Assembly: GCF_016925615.1 (NCBI RefSeq)
Contig: NZ_CP070499.1
Coordinates: forward strand, 2,976,001-3,040,000
Length of the DNA: 64,000 bases
Source of the DNA: Natronosporangium hydrolyticum
GTDB taxonomy: Bacteria > Actinomycetota > Actinomycetes > Mycobacteriales > Micromonosporaceae
Direction: 5' to 3'
Shown here: positions 19,189 through 28,294 of the stretch, one piece after another
Position numbering within the stretch: position 1 is the stretch's first letter
How the letters are laid out: each line of letters starts with the position of its first letter
Program-made: the position numbers and the translations under genes
The notes under the pieces: generated by a model
Told to the model about the DNA's origin: nothing
What the model saw: the letters and a program-made list of their open reading frames with translations, nothing else
The model's database searches: none

Positions 19189-19845
19189 TCAGCGGCGCCG
19201 AGCCAGGGTGATCCCGTCGGCGATCGGCAACATCACCAGCTCCACCCGGTCATCGGCGAGGATGTCCTGGTTGAACTGGATGATCGCTCGCGTGCGCTCG
19301 TCGGTCGGTTCGGCCTCCAACACCCGACCATCCCACAGCACGTTGTCCACCGCCAGCAGGCCCCCGGGCCGCATCCGGGGTACCAGCTCCTGCCAGTATC
19401 GATAGTAGTTGGGCTTGTCCGCATCGATAAACGCGAAATCGATCCGCGGCTCGGTCGGTAGCTCCCGCAAGCCGGCCACCGCCGGACCGATCCGCAGCTC
19501 GATCCGGTCCGCCACTCCCGCCCGTCGCCAAAAATCGCGCGCAAGCTCGGTGTACTCGGTGGAGATATCGAATGTAATAAGCTTTCCGGTGGCCGGCAGA
19601 GCACTGGCCATCGAGAGCGCCGAGAGCCCGGTGAAGGTGCCTACCTCCACGATTTCCCGCGCACCCATGACCCCGACCAGCAACCGCAGAAACCCCGCTT
19701 GTTCGGGCGCTACCTGCATCTTCGCCTGCTCCGGAAGGATCGCCCGGGTCCGTTCAATGAGCTCAGCCACCAGTGGATCCGGCGGGGTGCAGTGCTCCAC
19801 CAGATAGTCGTAGAGCTCGTCGGTGAGGGTGAGGGCCTTTGTCAT
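19189..19845 (-). CDS. Class I O-methyltransferase (caffeoyl-CoA/catechol OMT family)
   Basis: This 218-aa enzyme is of the Methyltransf_3 family. EVGTFTGLSALSMASALP (SAM motif I) lies near residues 67-84. FAFIDADKPNYYRYW is the metal-binding aspartate region, and LLAVDNVLWDGRV carries the next metal ligands (Asp-Asn). Family members methylate catechol-like hydroxyls with Mg2+. It has no signal peptide and is cytoplasmic. It starts 184 bp from the divergent substrate-binding lipoprotein gene, with two palindromes in that gap, and lies upstream of the ABC ATPase on the same strand (gap 121 bp), so it may share a transcript with it. Confidence 0.85.
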   Translation of the reverse strand: MTKALTLTDELYDYLVEHCTPPDPLVAELIERTRAILPEQAKMQVAPEQAGFLRLLVGVMGAREIVEVGTFTGLSALSMASALPATGKLITFDISTEYTELARDFWRRAGVADRIELRIGPAVAGLRELPTEPRIDFAFIDADKPNYYRYWQELVPRMRPGGLLAVDNVLWDGRVLEAEPTDERTRAIIQFNQDILADDRVELVMLPIADGITLARRR

Positions 19846-19862
19846 GCGAACACGCTAACGCC

Positions 19863-19954
19863 TGTTCGGACGAACAAGACCACCGGTGAAGCTGAGGCCG
19901 TTCTCACTGAGAGTCAGGTCTAGCGTCCAGTTGGTTCCCTCCGTAAGCTTACGG
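19863..19954. promoter_or_regulatory. Two candidate operators between divergent O-methyltransferase and ABC lipoprotein genes
   Basis: The 184-bp divergent gap contains tgttcggacgaaca (19863-19876; 6-bp arms around ga) and the perfect 14-bp palindrome ccgtaagcttacgg (19941-19954). Either could bind a dimeric repressor controlling both directions. I looked for a TPP riboswitch, because the importer resembles ThiXYZ, and did not find the conserved core. Confidence 0.45.
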
Positions 19955-20029
19955 GTCGGTAACGGCTCGGCTAGCCGGATGACCGGCGCCGAACCGTGCC
20001 GAATCACACCCCTCCCAGGAAGGATGTAA

Positions 20030-21034
20030 ATGAGAGCGCATCCGCGCACCATGACCGCTGTCGGGGGCATCGCGGTGCTGCTGCTCGCCGGGGCCTGCAG
20101 CAGCGACGACGATTCGGGGTCCGCCGGGGGCGGCGGCGTCGACCAGGTGGTCTACATGACGAACTTCGGCATGTTGGGCCGCGACGCGTACGCCATCTGC
20201 GCCGAAGACCAGGGCTTCTTCGCCGACCGGGACATCGAGCTGGATATTCAGTCCGGCTCGGGCACTGAGGAGAACCTAGCGCTGCTGATCAGCGGGCAGG
20301 TCGACTTCACTCCGACCGACCTGGTCGGTGCCACCATCGCCGCCGGCGATGGGGTCGAGGGCTTCAAGGCGGTCGCAGCGATCCAGCAGAACAACCTCTC
20401 CGCCTGGATGTCGGTGGACCCGGACATCCAGTCCCCTCGCGACCTGGAGGGCCGCACCATCGGGCTGCCCACTGGGGCGGTCACCGAGCTGCTATTCCCC
20501 ACCTACGCCGAGCTCGCGGGCATCGATCTCGACGAGGTGGAGATCGAAGCAGTGGCCGCCGCGGATCTCGGGCCGGCGCTGGGCGGCGGCTCGGTGGACG
20601 CGATCGGCCAGTTCGTGGTGGGCCAGCCCACCATCTCGCTCGCCGCGCAGGGGGCGGAGGTCAACGTCTTCCCCTACACCGACTACGTCACCGACCTCTA
20701 CGGCGTCGCACTCAACGCCGCCACCAGCACCATTGAGGAGAACCCGGACCTGGTCGAGCGGTTCCGCGACGCGCTGCTGGAGGGCCTGGAGTGGTCGCTG
20801 GCCAACCCCGAGGAGTGTGGGCAGATCTTCGGGGAGTTCGATGAGAGCGTCAACCCGGACCTCGCCGTCGGCGAGCTGGAGCTGATGGTCCCGTACGCCC
20901 AGGTCGGTGACGCCGAGCTGGGCAGCTTCGACCGGCAGCGGGTGGCTCAGATGATCGCCACCCTGGAAGCCGCCGGGGCGGTGCCGCCGGGGGTCACGCC
21001 GGAGGATCTGGTCGACTTCGACATGGCGCCATAG
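20030..21034 (+). CDS. ABC importer substrate-binding lipoprotein (NMT1/SsuA-like)
   Basis: This 334-aa extracytoplasmic solute-binding lipoprotein has a signal peptide ending in lipobox LAGAC (Cys23), followed by an acidic Ser/Asp/Gly linker. The mature part has the NMT1/SsuA-like order: VYMTNFGMLGRDAYAICAEDQGFF, LLISGQVDFTPTDLVGA, and DLEGRTIGLPTGAVTELLF. Family members bind pyrimidines, sulfonates, nitrate or related small molecules. AGGAAGGA sits 5 bases before the ATG. The permease gene follows after a strong hairpin (21056-21098), which would let the binding protein be made in excess. Confidence 0.87.
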   Translation: MRAHPRTMTAVGGIAVLLLAGACSSDDDSGSAGGGGVDQVVYMTNFGMLGRDAYAICAEDQGFFADRDIELDIQSGSGTEENLALLISGQVDFTPTDLVGATIAAGDGVEGFKAVAAIQQNNLSAWMSVDPDIQSPRDLEGRTIGLPTGAVTELLFPTYAELAGIDLDEVEIEAVAAADLGPALGGGSVDAIGQFVVGQPTISLAAQGAEVNVFPYTDYVTDLYGVALNAATSTIEENPDLVERFRDALLEGLEWSLANPEECGQIFGEFDESVNPDLAVGELELMVPYAQVGDAELGSFDRQRVAQMIATLEAAGAVPPGVTPEDLVDFDMAP

Positions 21035-21055
21035 GGCCGACCAGCGTCGTTCGGT

Positions 21056-21098
21056 GGTGGGCTCCGGTTCCCTCCCCCTCCGGGAGCCGGAGCCCACC
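21056..21098 (+). terminator. Intra-operon hairpin (partial terminator) between binding protein and permease
   Basis: Perfect 12-bp arms ggtgggctccgg (21056-21067) and ccggagcccacc (21087-21098) form a stable hairpin 21 bp after the lipoprotein stop and 41 bp before the permease start. This placement is typical of a transcript-stabilising or attenuating structure that raises binding-protein level over permease level. Confidence 0.65.
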
Positions 21099-21139
21099 GC
21101 TGTTCGCGGGCTTGAGAGCCAGGACAGAGAGGATTTCCC

Positions 21140-22003
21140 ATGCGTACAGGATCGGCGCCGACCGGCCGGCGCCCCACCCCCGAAGGATTACCCGAGGCGA
21201 TCAGCCAGCGGACCACGCCACCGCGCGGATCCCCCGCTTCACGGCAACTGATCAGCAACATCTCGGTGGTGGTGCTGCCACTGCTCGGCCTGAGCATAGC
21301 GGTGGGCGGTTGGTGGGGCTATGTGGTGGCATTCGACGTGGCACCGGTCGTGCTCCCGGCCCCGCCGGATGTGGTGCGTTCGCTGATCGACTCATTCCCC
21401 TACCTGATGGAGCATGCCCGGATCACGTTGACTCAGTCGACGGTCGGGTTCGGGCTCGCCGTCGGTGGTGGGATGCTGCTCGGCACGCTGATCGCGCACT
21501 CCCGGATCGTGGAGCGGATGACCTATCCGTGGTTGGTCGCCTTCAACGCGATCCCCAAGGTGGCGCTCGCCCCGCTCCTGGTGATCTGGCTGGGCTTCGG
21601 GATGCAGCCGCGGATCGCCATGGTGATCCTGATCTGCTTCTTCCCTGTGATCATCGCCACCGTCACCGGTCTGGGCTCCACCCCCTCCGAACTGGCCGAG
21701 CTAGCGAAGTCGCTCGACGGCTCGAAGCTCAAGACCTTTGTAAAAATCCGCTTCCCGTACGCGCTGCCGCAGATCTTCATCGGGCTGAAGGTGGCGATGC
21801 CGTTGGCGGTCATCGGTTCGGTCATCGGTGAGTTCTCCGGTGGCCGAACCGGGCTCGGCTATGTGATCGTGCAGGCGTCGACCAATAAGGCGCTCGCGTT
21901 CGCGGCGCTGGTGGTCCTCAGCATCATGAGCGTGGCGCTCTTCTACGCCCTGGTGCTGCTGGAGCGGCTGCTCCTGCCATGGGTCAAAGCGACCACCGCC
22001 TGA
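21140..22003 (+). CDS. ABC importer permease (SsuC/TauC type)
   Basis: This 287-aa inner-membrane permease has about six helices. The BPD_transp_1 domain includes the coupling-helix EAA region ELAELAKSLDGSKLKTFVKI near residues 185-204. The N-terminal 30 residues are a Pro/Arg-rich cytoplasmic tail. It completes the importer with the lipoprotein upstream and the ATPase at 18279-19067. A GG-AGAG-type ribosome-binding site (gagaggattt) precedes the ATG at 21140. A strong terminator follows. Confidence 0.87.
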   Translation: MRTGSAPTGRRPTPEGLPEAISQRTTPPRGSPASRQLISNISVVVLPLLGLSIAVGGWWGYVVAFDVAPVVLPAPPDVVRSLIDSFPYLMEHARITLTQSTVGFGLAVGGGMLLGTLIAHSRIVERMTYPWLVAFNAIPKVALAPLLVIWLGFGMQPRIAMVILICFFPVIIATVTGLGSTPSELAELAKSLDGSKLKTFVKIRFPYALPQIFIGLKVAMPLAVIGSVIGEFSGGRTGLGYVIVQASTNKALAFAALVVLSIMSVALFYALVLLERLLLPWVKATTA

Positions 22004-22022
22004 GCACAAGGCCCGGATGACG

Positions 22023-22059
22023 CGGCGGCCGCCACCCCAAAGCGGGGTGGCGGCCGCCG
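22023..22059. terminator. Bidirectional terminator, 16-bp perfect stem
   Basis: Arms cggcggccgccacccc (22023-22038) and ggggtggcggccgccg (22044-22059) pair perfectly around a 5-nt loop. They lie between the convergent ends of the permease gene (22003) and the minus-strand lipoprotein gene (22082). Confidence 0.8.
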
Positions 22060-22081
22060 TACGCTTCGGGCCAGGCCCGGA

Positions 22082-23368
22082 CTAGCTGCTGAGCCGCCAG
22101 CGGTCGCCCCGCGCCACCAGCGTCGCCAAGGCCTGCGGCAACAGTCCCGAGTGCTGCGCCGGACTCATCCGGATGGTGCCGGTGAGCCCCTCCATCTGCA
22201 GGTTCTCGATGATGTTCCGGAGCACCACCCGGTCCACCTCATCGGGACCCCGGTTGACCGCCTCCACCACCAGCTGGACGGCATCGGCGGCGAACGAGGA
22301 GAACGCGTTGTAGGTCCCGTACCGGGAGCTGTAGTCGCTGAACCAGTTCTTGCGCGCCGCGCGCACCGGCGAGGTGGCGATCACCTCGTCGATCACCAAG
22401 GTCTCGGTGAATACCATGGTGGCGCCGGCGAGCGCTACCCCGGACTGGCCGGCCAGGAACAGCTCATCGGCGGCGACCGCGTCCAGGTAGAGCGGTCCTT
22501 CGTAGCCGGCCGAGCGCAGGTGGCCAGCGGCCTCGGCGGCCATCGGCGCGTAGGCCCACATCACCACCGCCCCGACCTCGTCGGTATCCCCCTGGCCCTG
22601 GTCCGGCTGGCCCTGCTCCGGCAGCCCGTCGGGCGGCGGGAAACCACCCTCCGGCGGCGCGCTCGACTCCGGCACGAACGCCGCCACCGTCTCGGCCGCC
22701 GACTGCATGCTCTCGTCGCTGCCGGTGATCCGTTGGTTCACCACCACGTCGATGCCGGTGCGCTCGGCGGCGCTGGTCATCTCCTCCAGTCCGTCGGTGC
22801 CGTATTCGTCGTCGACCGCGATCACCGCGATGGTGTCGATCTCCTCGGCACGTAGCTCGCTGACGATCGCCTCCGAGGTGTGGTCGGCGTTCGGCCCGAG
22901 TTTGAACGCGTACCGCCGCTCCTCTGCCGGCTCGATGACACCGCTCGGGGCGGCCAACGCGATGGTGGGGACTTCGTTCTGGTCCGCGGCCTGGGCCACC
23001 GCCACCGCGCAGGGTCCGCAGCCGCCGGTGATGATCGCCATGACCTCGGGATCGCCCGCCAGGTCCGCGGCGTTGTTGGCGGCCGTCGCGCTGTCCGAAC
23101 GGTTGTCCCGCACGTCCAGTTCAAGCTCCCGGTCGCCGAGCAGCCCCAACTCGTTGATCTGCTCCACCCGGAGCGTCAGGGCATTGTGGTAGATCTCGCC
23201 GAGTTCGGAGCCGTCACCGGTCAATTCCAGATCGACGCCGATCAGCAACCTCTCCGGCCCGGAACCGCCGGTTACCGCCGCGCACCCCACGCTAAGGGTC
23301 ATCGCCACCGCACCGACCGCGGCCGCCACGGTCGACCCGTACCGTCGTTTACTGGACCTTCGCACCAT
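22082..23368 (-). CDS. Orphan Peripla_BP_6 (branched-chain amino acid type) receptor lipoprotein
   Basis: This 428-aa lipoprotein has signal peptide and lipobox LSVGC (Cys29). The mature part follows the LivK-like type I periplasmic fold: LLIGVDLELTGDGSELGEIY, ELDVRDNRSDSATAANNAADLA, ITGGCGPCAVAVAQAADQNEVP and IAVIAVDDEYGTDGLEEM. A Pro/Gln/Gly-rich insert (about 235-258) sits in the middle. No Liv-type permease or ATPase genes are nearby, so it is probably a receptor rather than part of a transporter. It is divergent from the cvn sensor-kinase operon, with a CRP-type site in the shared intergenic region. It may present a ligand to CvnA (inference). GGAGGAG lies just upstream of the ATG. Confidence 0.82.
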   Translation of the reverse strand: MVRRSSKRRYGSTVAAAVGAVAMTLSVGCAAVTGGSGPERLLIGVDLELTGDGSELGEIYHNALTLRVEQINELGLLGDRELELDVRDNRSDSATAANNAADLAGDPEVMAIITGGCGPCAVAVAQAADQNEVPTIALAAPSGVIEPAEERRYAFKLGPNADHTSEAIVSELRAEEIDTIAVIAVDDEYGTDGLEEMTSAAERTGIDVVVNQRITGSDESMQSAAETVAAFVPESSAPPEGGFPPPDGLPEQGQPDQGQGDTDEVGAVVMWAYAPMAAEAAGHLRSAGYEGPLYLDAVAADELFLAGQSGVALAGATMVFTETLVIDEVIATSPVRAARKNWFSDYSSRYGTYNAFSSFAADAVQLVVEAVNRGPDEVDRVVLRNIIENLQMEGLTGTIRMSPAQHSGLLPQALATLVARGDRWRLSS

Positions 23369-23800
23369 GCTCCTCCTGCCGGCTGTGCTCTCAAGCGGCC
23401 ACTACCTTGTCAAACCTCGATCCCGGGGTCTACCGCACCCCCTCCGGTATAAAGGGCTATTCGTCCAATATGCGCTATCCACTGAGCCAGAAAGATCATG
23501 TGATCTGAGTCACACACCCGCGTCCTTTTTCTGCCTCAATCGTCGGTCTCTCTGCTGCCATGCCGGCCACCATTTCTCGGGCGATCAAGAACTACCTGGT
23601 CACAGACCACATCGGCGGCAGCGAAATCCAGCAGTAACGAGATCGTGGGACACTCGCCAGCGTCCTACGAGCACCGCCCGATCCTTCCCCACCCACGACG
23701 AGTGTGGTGAAATCGCCGACGTGCTTCTGACTGCCCGCGCCGCGCAGCTCGCCGGTAGTTGAGGCCTACTCCCCCGACCAGCCAAGACGGAGGCAGCACG
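23369..23800. other. 432-bp gene-free divergent regulatory region
   Basis: I see no credible gene here. The part near the lipoprotein is comparatively AT-rich. On the minus strand TTGACA lies about 40 bp before the lipoprotein start and could be a -35 element. A CRP-type palindrome lies at 23499-23514. A weak open frame on the plus strand (23367-23762) has no ribosome-binding site or recognisable product. GGAGG at 23789-23793 serves the TTG start of cvnA at 23801. Confidence 0.6.
23499..23514. promoter_or_regulatory. CRP/GlxR-type binding site
   Basis: TGTGA-TCTGAG-TCACA is a perfect match to the CRP-family consensus TGTGA-N6-TCACA used by actinobacterial cAMP receptor proteins. It overlaps another small inverted repeat, agatca-tg-tgatct (23493-23506). 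It lies 131 bp upstream of the receptor lipoprotein start and 287 bp upstream of cvnA, so it most likely acts on the former. Confidence 0.7.
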
Positions 23801-26800
23801 TTGACAGATCGCCCCCCAGCAGCAGAGGCCGGCCCGTCGTCCCCGAAGGGCCTGTTTCGCTCGCGTCTGCGGGACGCGCGGATCCGTTCAAAGCTGGGGC
23901 TCATCCTCATCATCCCGCTGATTGCGGTGGTCGCGCTCGCCTCCGTCCGGCTCGTCGACAGTGGGCAACGCGCGCTGGGCGCCGACCAGACCCGGTCGCT
24001 GGCGGTCGTCACCGCTGAAGTCGCCACCGTCGCGCACGAGCTGCACGCCGAACGGATGGCGGCGGCCAAGTTCTTGTCCGAGGAGGATGCCGATCCCGGC
24101 GCCTTCAATGAACTGGTGGCCAACACCGACGAGGCCGTCGAGCAGTACCAGTCCGCCCGGGCAGAGCTCGGCGACGTCCCGGACGTCGTGGAAGACCGGC
24201 TGACCCGAGTCGACGAACAGCTCGCCAACTTGGGCACCGTGCGGCAGGGCATCGTCGGCGAGAGCGAGACCACCGTCTCCGGGGTGGTCCTCAGCTACGG
24301 CGTGGTGCTCACCGACTTCATCGCTTACCAGGAATCTGTCTCGCAGGTCGCCGGCGACCCGGACCTCGCCGAGTCGATCCGGGCCCTGGCCGCGCTCTCC
24401 AAGGCGAAGAACCAGATGTCAGAGGCGCAGGCGCTCGCCTTCGTCATGCTGCTCGACGGTGAGCCCGACGAGGAGCAGCTCGCCATCTTCCTCGCCACCC
24501 AGACCGGTGCCCAGGAATCGCTGCTGAACTTCACCCTCTCCGCCAACGCTAGCCAACTCACCGCCGTCAACTCGGCGATCGGCGGCGGCTCGGTGGTCAT
24601 CGCCGACCGGGCGGCCGCGTCGGTCATCCAGTCGGCAAACCAGGGCCAGGCGCTGATCAGCGCCGACGCCGCCAGCCAGTCGCTGGGCGCGGTGGTCAAC
24701 CTGCTGCGCACCGAGGAGACCGGCCTCCACACCGATCAGGTCACCGCCGCCACCGACCTGCGCGACCAGGTCTTCCAGCAGGTGTTGCTGGAGTCGGTGC
24801 TGGTCCTGCTGGCGCTGGCGATCGCGATCGCGGTGGCGGTGCTCCTCGCCCGGATGCTCGCCCGTTCGCTGCAACAGCTGCGGGAGAACGCGCTGACGGT
24901 GGCCGAGAAGGACCTCCCGGAGACAGTTGAGCGGCTCAGCGATCCCCGCACCCTCGGTGAGAACACCCCCGCGCAGCTCGCCGCGCAGGTGCAGGAGCCG
25001 ATCCAGCTGCGCAGTCGGGACGAGATCGGCGAGGTCGCGCAGGCGTTCAACGTGGTCCACCGGGAGGCGGTCCGGGTCGCCGCCGAGCAGGCGGCGCTGC
25101 GGACCAGCGTCTCGGCGATGTTCCTCAGCCTCGCCCGGCGGTCACAGTCGCTGGTCGACCGGATGATCAGTCAGCTGGACGAGATCGAGCGGCACGAAGA
25201 GGACCCAAAGCGGCTGGCGAAAATGTTCGCGCTGGACCACCTCGCCACCCGAATGCGCCGCAACGACGAGAACCTGCTGGTGCTCGCCGGCGCCGACAGC
25301 AGCCCGCCACGCACCGACGATGCGCTCGTCGCGGATGTGCTCCGCGCCTCCCAGTCCGAGGTGGAGCACTACGACCGGATCGAGTTCGGCACCATCGACT
25401 CCGACGTCTCGGTGGTCGCCAACGCGGTCAACGACACGGTACGACTCGTGGCCGAGCTCTTCGACAACGCAGCCCGGTTCTCGCCGCCCGACTCGGCGGT
25501 GGTCTGCGAGGCCCGACGGCTCGGTGACCACGTCATCATCCAGATCGAGGACCGTGGCGTGGGCATGTCCCAGGACCAGGTCAGCCGGTTGAATGCCTGG
25601 CTCACCTCGCCGCCGTCGCTGGAGGTGACGACCTTCCGCAAGATGGGGCTGGCGGTCGTGGCCCGGCTCGCCTCCCGGCACCAGATCCGGGTGGAGCTGC
25701 GCTGCGATCCGAACTACGGCACCATCGCCTACGTCGCCCTGCCCCGCAACATCCTGGTCCTGCCCCGCTCCCGCACCCGGAGCCTGGAGGCGCCGACCCC
25801 GCGCTCGCCGCTGCCGGTCGAGCCCGCTCCCGCCCCGGCTCCCACCACACCACCGGTCCCTTCCCGGCATGTGGGGCAGCTACCCAGGCGTTCGCCGGGT
25901 GCCGCCGCCCAGCCTGGAGGGTGGGACCAGCCGGAGCCCAGCGGCTGGGGGCAGGAGGCCACCGGTTGGCAGGAGTCCCATGTGGCCCCGCAGCCGGCAC
26001 CGATGGGCAACGGTCAGCCGGCCAGCTACGAGCCGGCGCAGAACCACGCCAACCAGGAGACAAACCAGTTCGACCTGCCGGTGGCGGGCCGGCCGCTCTA
26101 CGACATGACGGCGCACACCGGGTCAGAGTCCCCGACTACCCAGCACCCCAGCCCGCCCCCGGCCACTCAGCCTCCGCCACCCCCGGAGGCGACGGTGGAG
26201 CTACCCATCTTCAAGGAGATGGAGCAGGTCTGGTTCCGCAACCAGGCGGGTGGGCCTACCGGGCACAATCAGGACGCGTGGCAGGCGAGCCAGCGGACCG
26301 AGACGCCGAGCGCGGGTAACCAAGCCCCACGGCAGCAGCCGGCGGCGTCGACGTTGCCGCCCCGCTCGGCCCCGACTCCGCCACCGGCGGCCACCCCGCC
26401 GGCCACGCCACCACCGGCCGCTACGCCATCACCGGCATCGAGCGCCCCACCCCCGGCGGCGACGAACTCCGCAGCAGCAGAGGCGGAGAGCTATCAGCCC
26501 GCAGGCAGCTCGGCGCCGCAGCAACCCGCTACTCACCGCAACGAGCCCGACAACTGGCGCACCGCCGCCGACTTCGGGTGGCGGGCAGCCGCCGCCGCGT
26601 CGCAGCCGACTTCCGGCGGCGCCACCGCGTCGGGCCTGCCAAAACGCGTTCCCCAGGCACAGTTGGTTCCCGGCAGCGTCGAGATACCAACGGCCACTCC
26701 GAAGGACACCCCGGCGGCGAACAACCGCCGCTCCCCGGAGGAGATTCGCGGGCTACTCTCCGCGTATCACCGAGGAGTGCAGCGTGGCCGGGAGAGCGGG

Positions 26801-26809
26801 GGACGCTGA
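23801..26809 (+). CDS. cvnA: CvnA-type sensor histidine kinase with NIT domain
   Basis: This is the conservon sensor kinase (1002 aa). Transmembrane helix 1 is at about 32-50. An extracytoplasmic helical NIT (nitrate/nitrite-sensing-like) domain runs to about 325, helix 2 spans about 326-350, then comes a HAMP-like linker. The dimerisation region has [12 protein letters not shown], and the HATPase domain has N-box [15 protein letters not shown] and G1 DRGVGM. The last 350 residues are a disordered Pro/Gln/Ala-rich tail. In Streptomyces, CvnA works with CvnB, C and D as a membrane heterocomplex resembling G-protein-coupled receptors. The TTG at 23801 is chosen because GGAGG lies 7 bases upstream; another in-frame TTG at 23759 lacks one. 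The cvnB start follows 43 bases after the stop. Confidence 0.85.
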   Translation: MTDRPPAAEAGPSSPKGLFRSRLRDARIRSKLGLILIIPLIAVVALASVRLVDSGQRALGADQTRSLAVVTAEVATVAHELHAERMAAAKFLSEEDADPGAFNELVANTDEAVEQYQSARAELGDVPDVVEDRLTRVDEQLANLGTVRQGIVGESETTVSGVVLSYGVVLTDFIAYQESVSQVAGDPDLAESIRALAALSKAKNQMSEAQALAFVMLLDGEPDEEQLAIFLATQTGAQESLLNFTLSANASQLTAVNSAIGGGSVVIADRAAASVIQSANQGQALISADAASQSLGAVVNLLRTEETGLHTDQVTAATDLRDQVFQQVLLESVLVLLALAIAIAVAVLLARMLARSLQQLRENALTVAEKDLPETVERLSDPRTLGENTPAQLAAQVQEPIQLRSRDEIGEVAQAFNVVHREAVRVAAEQAALRTSVSAMFLSLARRSQSLVDRMISQLDEIERHEEDPKRLAKMFALDHLATRMRRNDENLLVLAGADSSPPRTDDALVADVLRASQSEVEHYDRIEFGTIDSDVSVVANAVNDTVRLVAELFDNAARFSPPDSAVVCEARRLGDHVIIQIEDRGVGMSQDQVSRLNAWLTSPPSLEVTTFRKMGLAVVARLASRHQIRVELRCDPNYGTIAYVALPRNILVLPRSRTRSLEAPTPRSPLPVEPAPAPAPTTPPVPSRHVGQLPRRSPGAAAQPGGWDQPEPSGWGQEATGWQESHVAPQPAPMGNGQPASYEPAQNHANQETNQFDLPVAGRPLYDMTAHTGSESPTTQHPSPPPATQPPPPPEATVELPIFKEMEQVWFRNQAGGPTGHNQDAWQASQRTETPSAGNQAPRQQPAASTLPPRSAPTPPPAATPPATPPPAATPSPASSAPPPAATNSAAAEAESYQPAGSSAPQQPATHRNEPDNWRTAADFGWRAAAAASQPTSGGATASGLPKRVPQAQLVPGSVEIPTATPKDTPAANNRRSPEEIRGLLSAYHRGVQRGRESGGR

Positions 26810-26852
26810 TATGTACATTAATGAGGGGGTAACGGGAGGAGACGGTCCCTAC

Positions 26853-27260
26853 ATGACATCACCAACCCACCGGGATATGGGCTGGCTACTGACAAACTTC
26901 ACCGACGAGGTGCACGGGGTCGCTCACGCGATCGCGGTCAGCTCCGACGGTTTGTTGCTGGCCCACTCCCGCGACCTGCCCCGCGACCGGGGTGACCAGT
27001 TGGCGGCGATCGCCGCTGGCCTGGTCAGCCTGACCCAAGGCGCCGCGGGGCTGCTGGAGGCGGGCGCCGTCCTCCAGAATGTCGTTGAGATGGACGGTGG
27101 CTTCCTGTTCCTGATGTCGATGAGCGATGGTGCCGCGCTGGCCGCGCTCGCCGCCCGAAACTGTGATGTCGGGCAGGTTGGTTACGAGATGGCGCTCCTG
27201 GTCGAGCGGGTGGGCAACGCCCTGACACCCGCATCGAGAGCTGCGGTGACTGGTCATTAG
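26853..27260 (+). CDS. cvnB: CvnB, Roadblock/LC7 domain protein
   Basis: This 135-aa single-domain Roadblock/LC7 protein ([20 protein letters not shown], then [20 protein letters not shown] and [16 protein letters not shown]) probably acts as regulator of the Ras-like GTPase CvnD, by analogy with MglB and CvnB. The start is uncertain. The ATG at 26853 gives a family-like N-terminus with GGGAGGAG 13 bases upstream. The in-frame ATG at 26811 would add 14 residues and has GGGGGA upstream. It is the second gene of the four-gene conservon. Confidence 0.88.
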   Translation: MTSPTHRDMGWLLTNFTDEVHGVAHAIAVSSDGLLLAHSRDLPRDRGDQLAAIAAGLVSLTQGAAGLLEAGAVLQNVVEMDGGFLFLMSMSDGAALAALAARNCDVGQVGYEMALLVERVGNALTPASRAAVTGH

Positions 27261-27324
27261 TAACCAACCAACGGTAGGCGAGATGCTGCCAGTAAGCGGC
27301 GTGAGCAGCGGAGAGAGGTGAGCG

Positions 27325-27690
27325 GTGGACGGCCCCAGGCAGGATCCACGAGGCCAGCTCATTCGGCCGTACGCTGTTACGCGCGGCCGGACCGAACCGA
27401 CCAGAGACATCGCCATCGAGGCGGTGTTGGTCACCACGCCGCAGGGTCGGCAGGAGGCCGCCTTCGCGGGACGCGACAAGCACATGATCGCCGACTTGTG
27501 CGACGGTCGCGCGCTGTCGTTAGCCGAGATCGCCTCTCACCTGCGGGTGCCCCTCGGGGTCGCGCGGGTGCTGGTAGCAGACATGACCGGCGAGGGCATG
27601 CTCACGCTACACGAGACGTCCGCTACTGAAGGCTACGAGGAACGCATGGAACTGCTGGAGAGGGTGCTAAGTGGACTCCGCAAGCTCTGA
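27325..27690 (+). CDS. cvnC: CvnC, DUF742 protein
   Basis: This 121-aa DUF742 protein has RPYAVTRGRTEP, a helix-turn-helix-like middle (LSLAEIASHLRVPLGVARVL) and a C-terminal MELLERVLSGLRKL. DUF742 proteins are found only in conservons; their biochemical role is unknown. The GTG start has GGAGAGAGG upstream. The 3' end overlaps cvnD by 20 bases, so translation is coupled. Confidence 0.87.
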   Translation: MDGPRQDPRGQLIRPYAVTRGRTEPTRDIAIEAVLVTTPQGRQEAAFAGRDKHMIADLCDGRALSLAEIASHLRVPLGVARVLVADMTGEGMLTLHETSATEGYEERMELLERVLSGLRKL

Positions 27691-28288
27691 CCCGACGTCG
27701 CCGCAATCGGCCGCAGGCCGGATCAAGTCGGCCAAGATCCTCGTGGCCGGTGGATTCGGGGTTGGCAAGACCACGCTGGTCGGGGCGGTCTCCGAGATCA
27801 CGCCGCTGACCACCGAGGCGGTCATGACCGCCGCGAGCAACACGGTCGACGACACCACCGGTGTGCCCGGGAAGAACACCACCACCGTGGCGATGGACTT
27901 CGGACGAATCACCATGTCCTCGGACCTGATCCTGTACCTGTTCGGCACCCCCGGACAGACCCGATTCTGGTTCATGTGGGACGAGCTCAACAAGGGCGCC
28001 ATCGGGGCGGTCGTGCTGGTGGATACCCGCCGGATCACCGACAGCTTCTCCCCGATCGACTTCTTCGAGAGTCGGAAGGTCCCCTACCTGGTGGCGGTGA
28101 ACTGCTTCGACGGCGCGCCTCGCTACGCCGACGGCGAGATCCGGGAAGCGCTGGCGATCTCCCCGGACACGCCGCTGGTGATGTGCGACGCACGGGTCCG
28201 TGACTCGGTCAAGCACACGCTCATCGCCCTGGTGGAGTACGTCGTCAACATGTACCGGCGGAACCCGTCGGCGATGTCGGCACGCTGA
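27671..28288 (+). CDS. cvnD: CvnD, Ras-like GTPase of the conservon
   Basis: This is a small GTPase (205 aa) of the MglA/CvnD group. The G1 P-loop is GGFGVGKTT at about 27-35, G3 is FGTPGQ at about 94-99, and the base-recognition loop is VNCFD instead of canonical NKxD, as is common in this group. It probably relays the CvnA signal in the cytoplasm, with CvnB as partner. The GTG start lies within cvnC. No cytochrome P450 gene follows, unlike several Streptomyces conservons; a convergent Lrp-family gene begins 6 bases after the stop. Confidence 0.9.
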   Translation: MDSASSDPTSPQSAAGRIKSAKILVAGGFGVGKTTLVGAVSEITPLTTEAVMTAASNTVDDTTGVPGKNTTTVAMDFGRITMSSDLILYLFGTPGQTRFWFMWDELNKGAIGAVVLVDTRRITDSFSPIDFFESRKVPYLVAVNCFDGAPRYADGEIREALAISPDTPLVMCDARVRDSVKHTLIALVEYVVNMYRRNPSAMSAR

Positions 28289-28294
28289 GCCAGC

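Noticed and set aside
19900-20029. TPP riboswitch upstream of the ABC lipoprotein
   Set aside because: CTGAGA occurs near 19916, but the conserved CCTGATCTGGGTAA-type core and the pairing arms are missing.
23367-23762. 131-codon plus-strand frame in the cvn intergenic region
   Set aside because: No ribosome-binding site, no recognisable domain, and it runs across the lipoprotein start and a regulatory palindrome.
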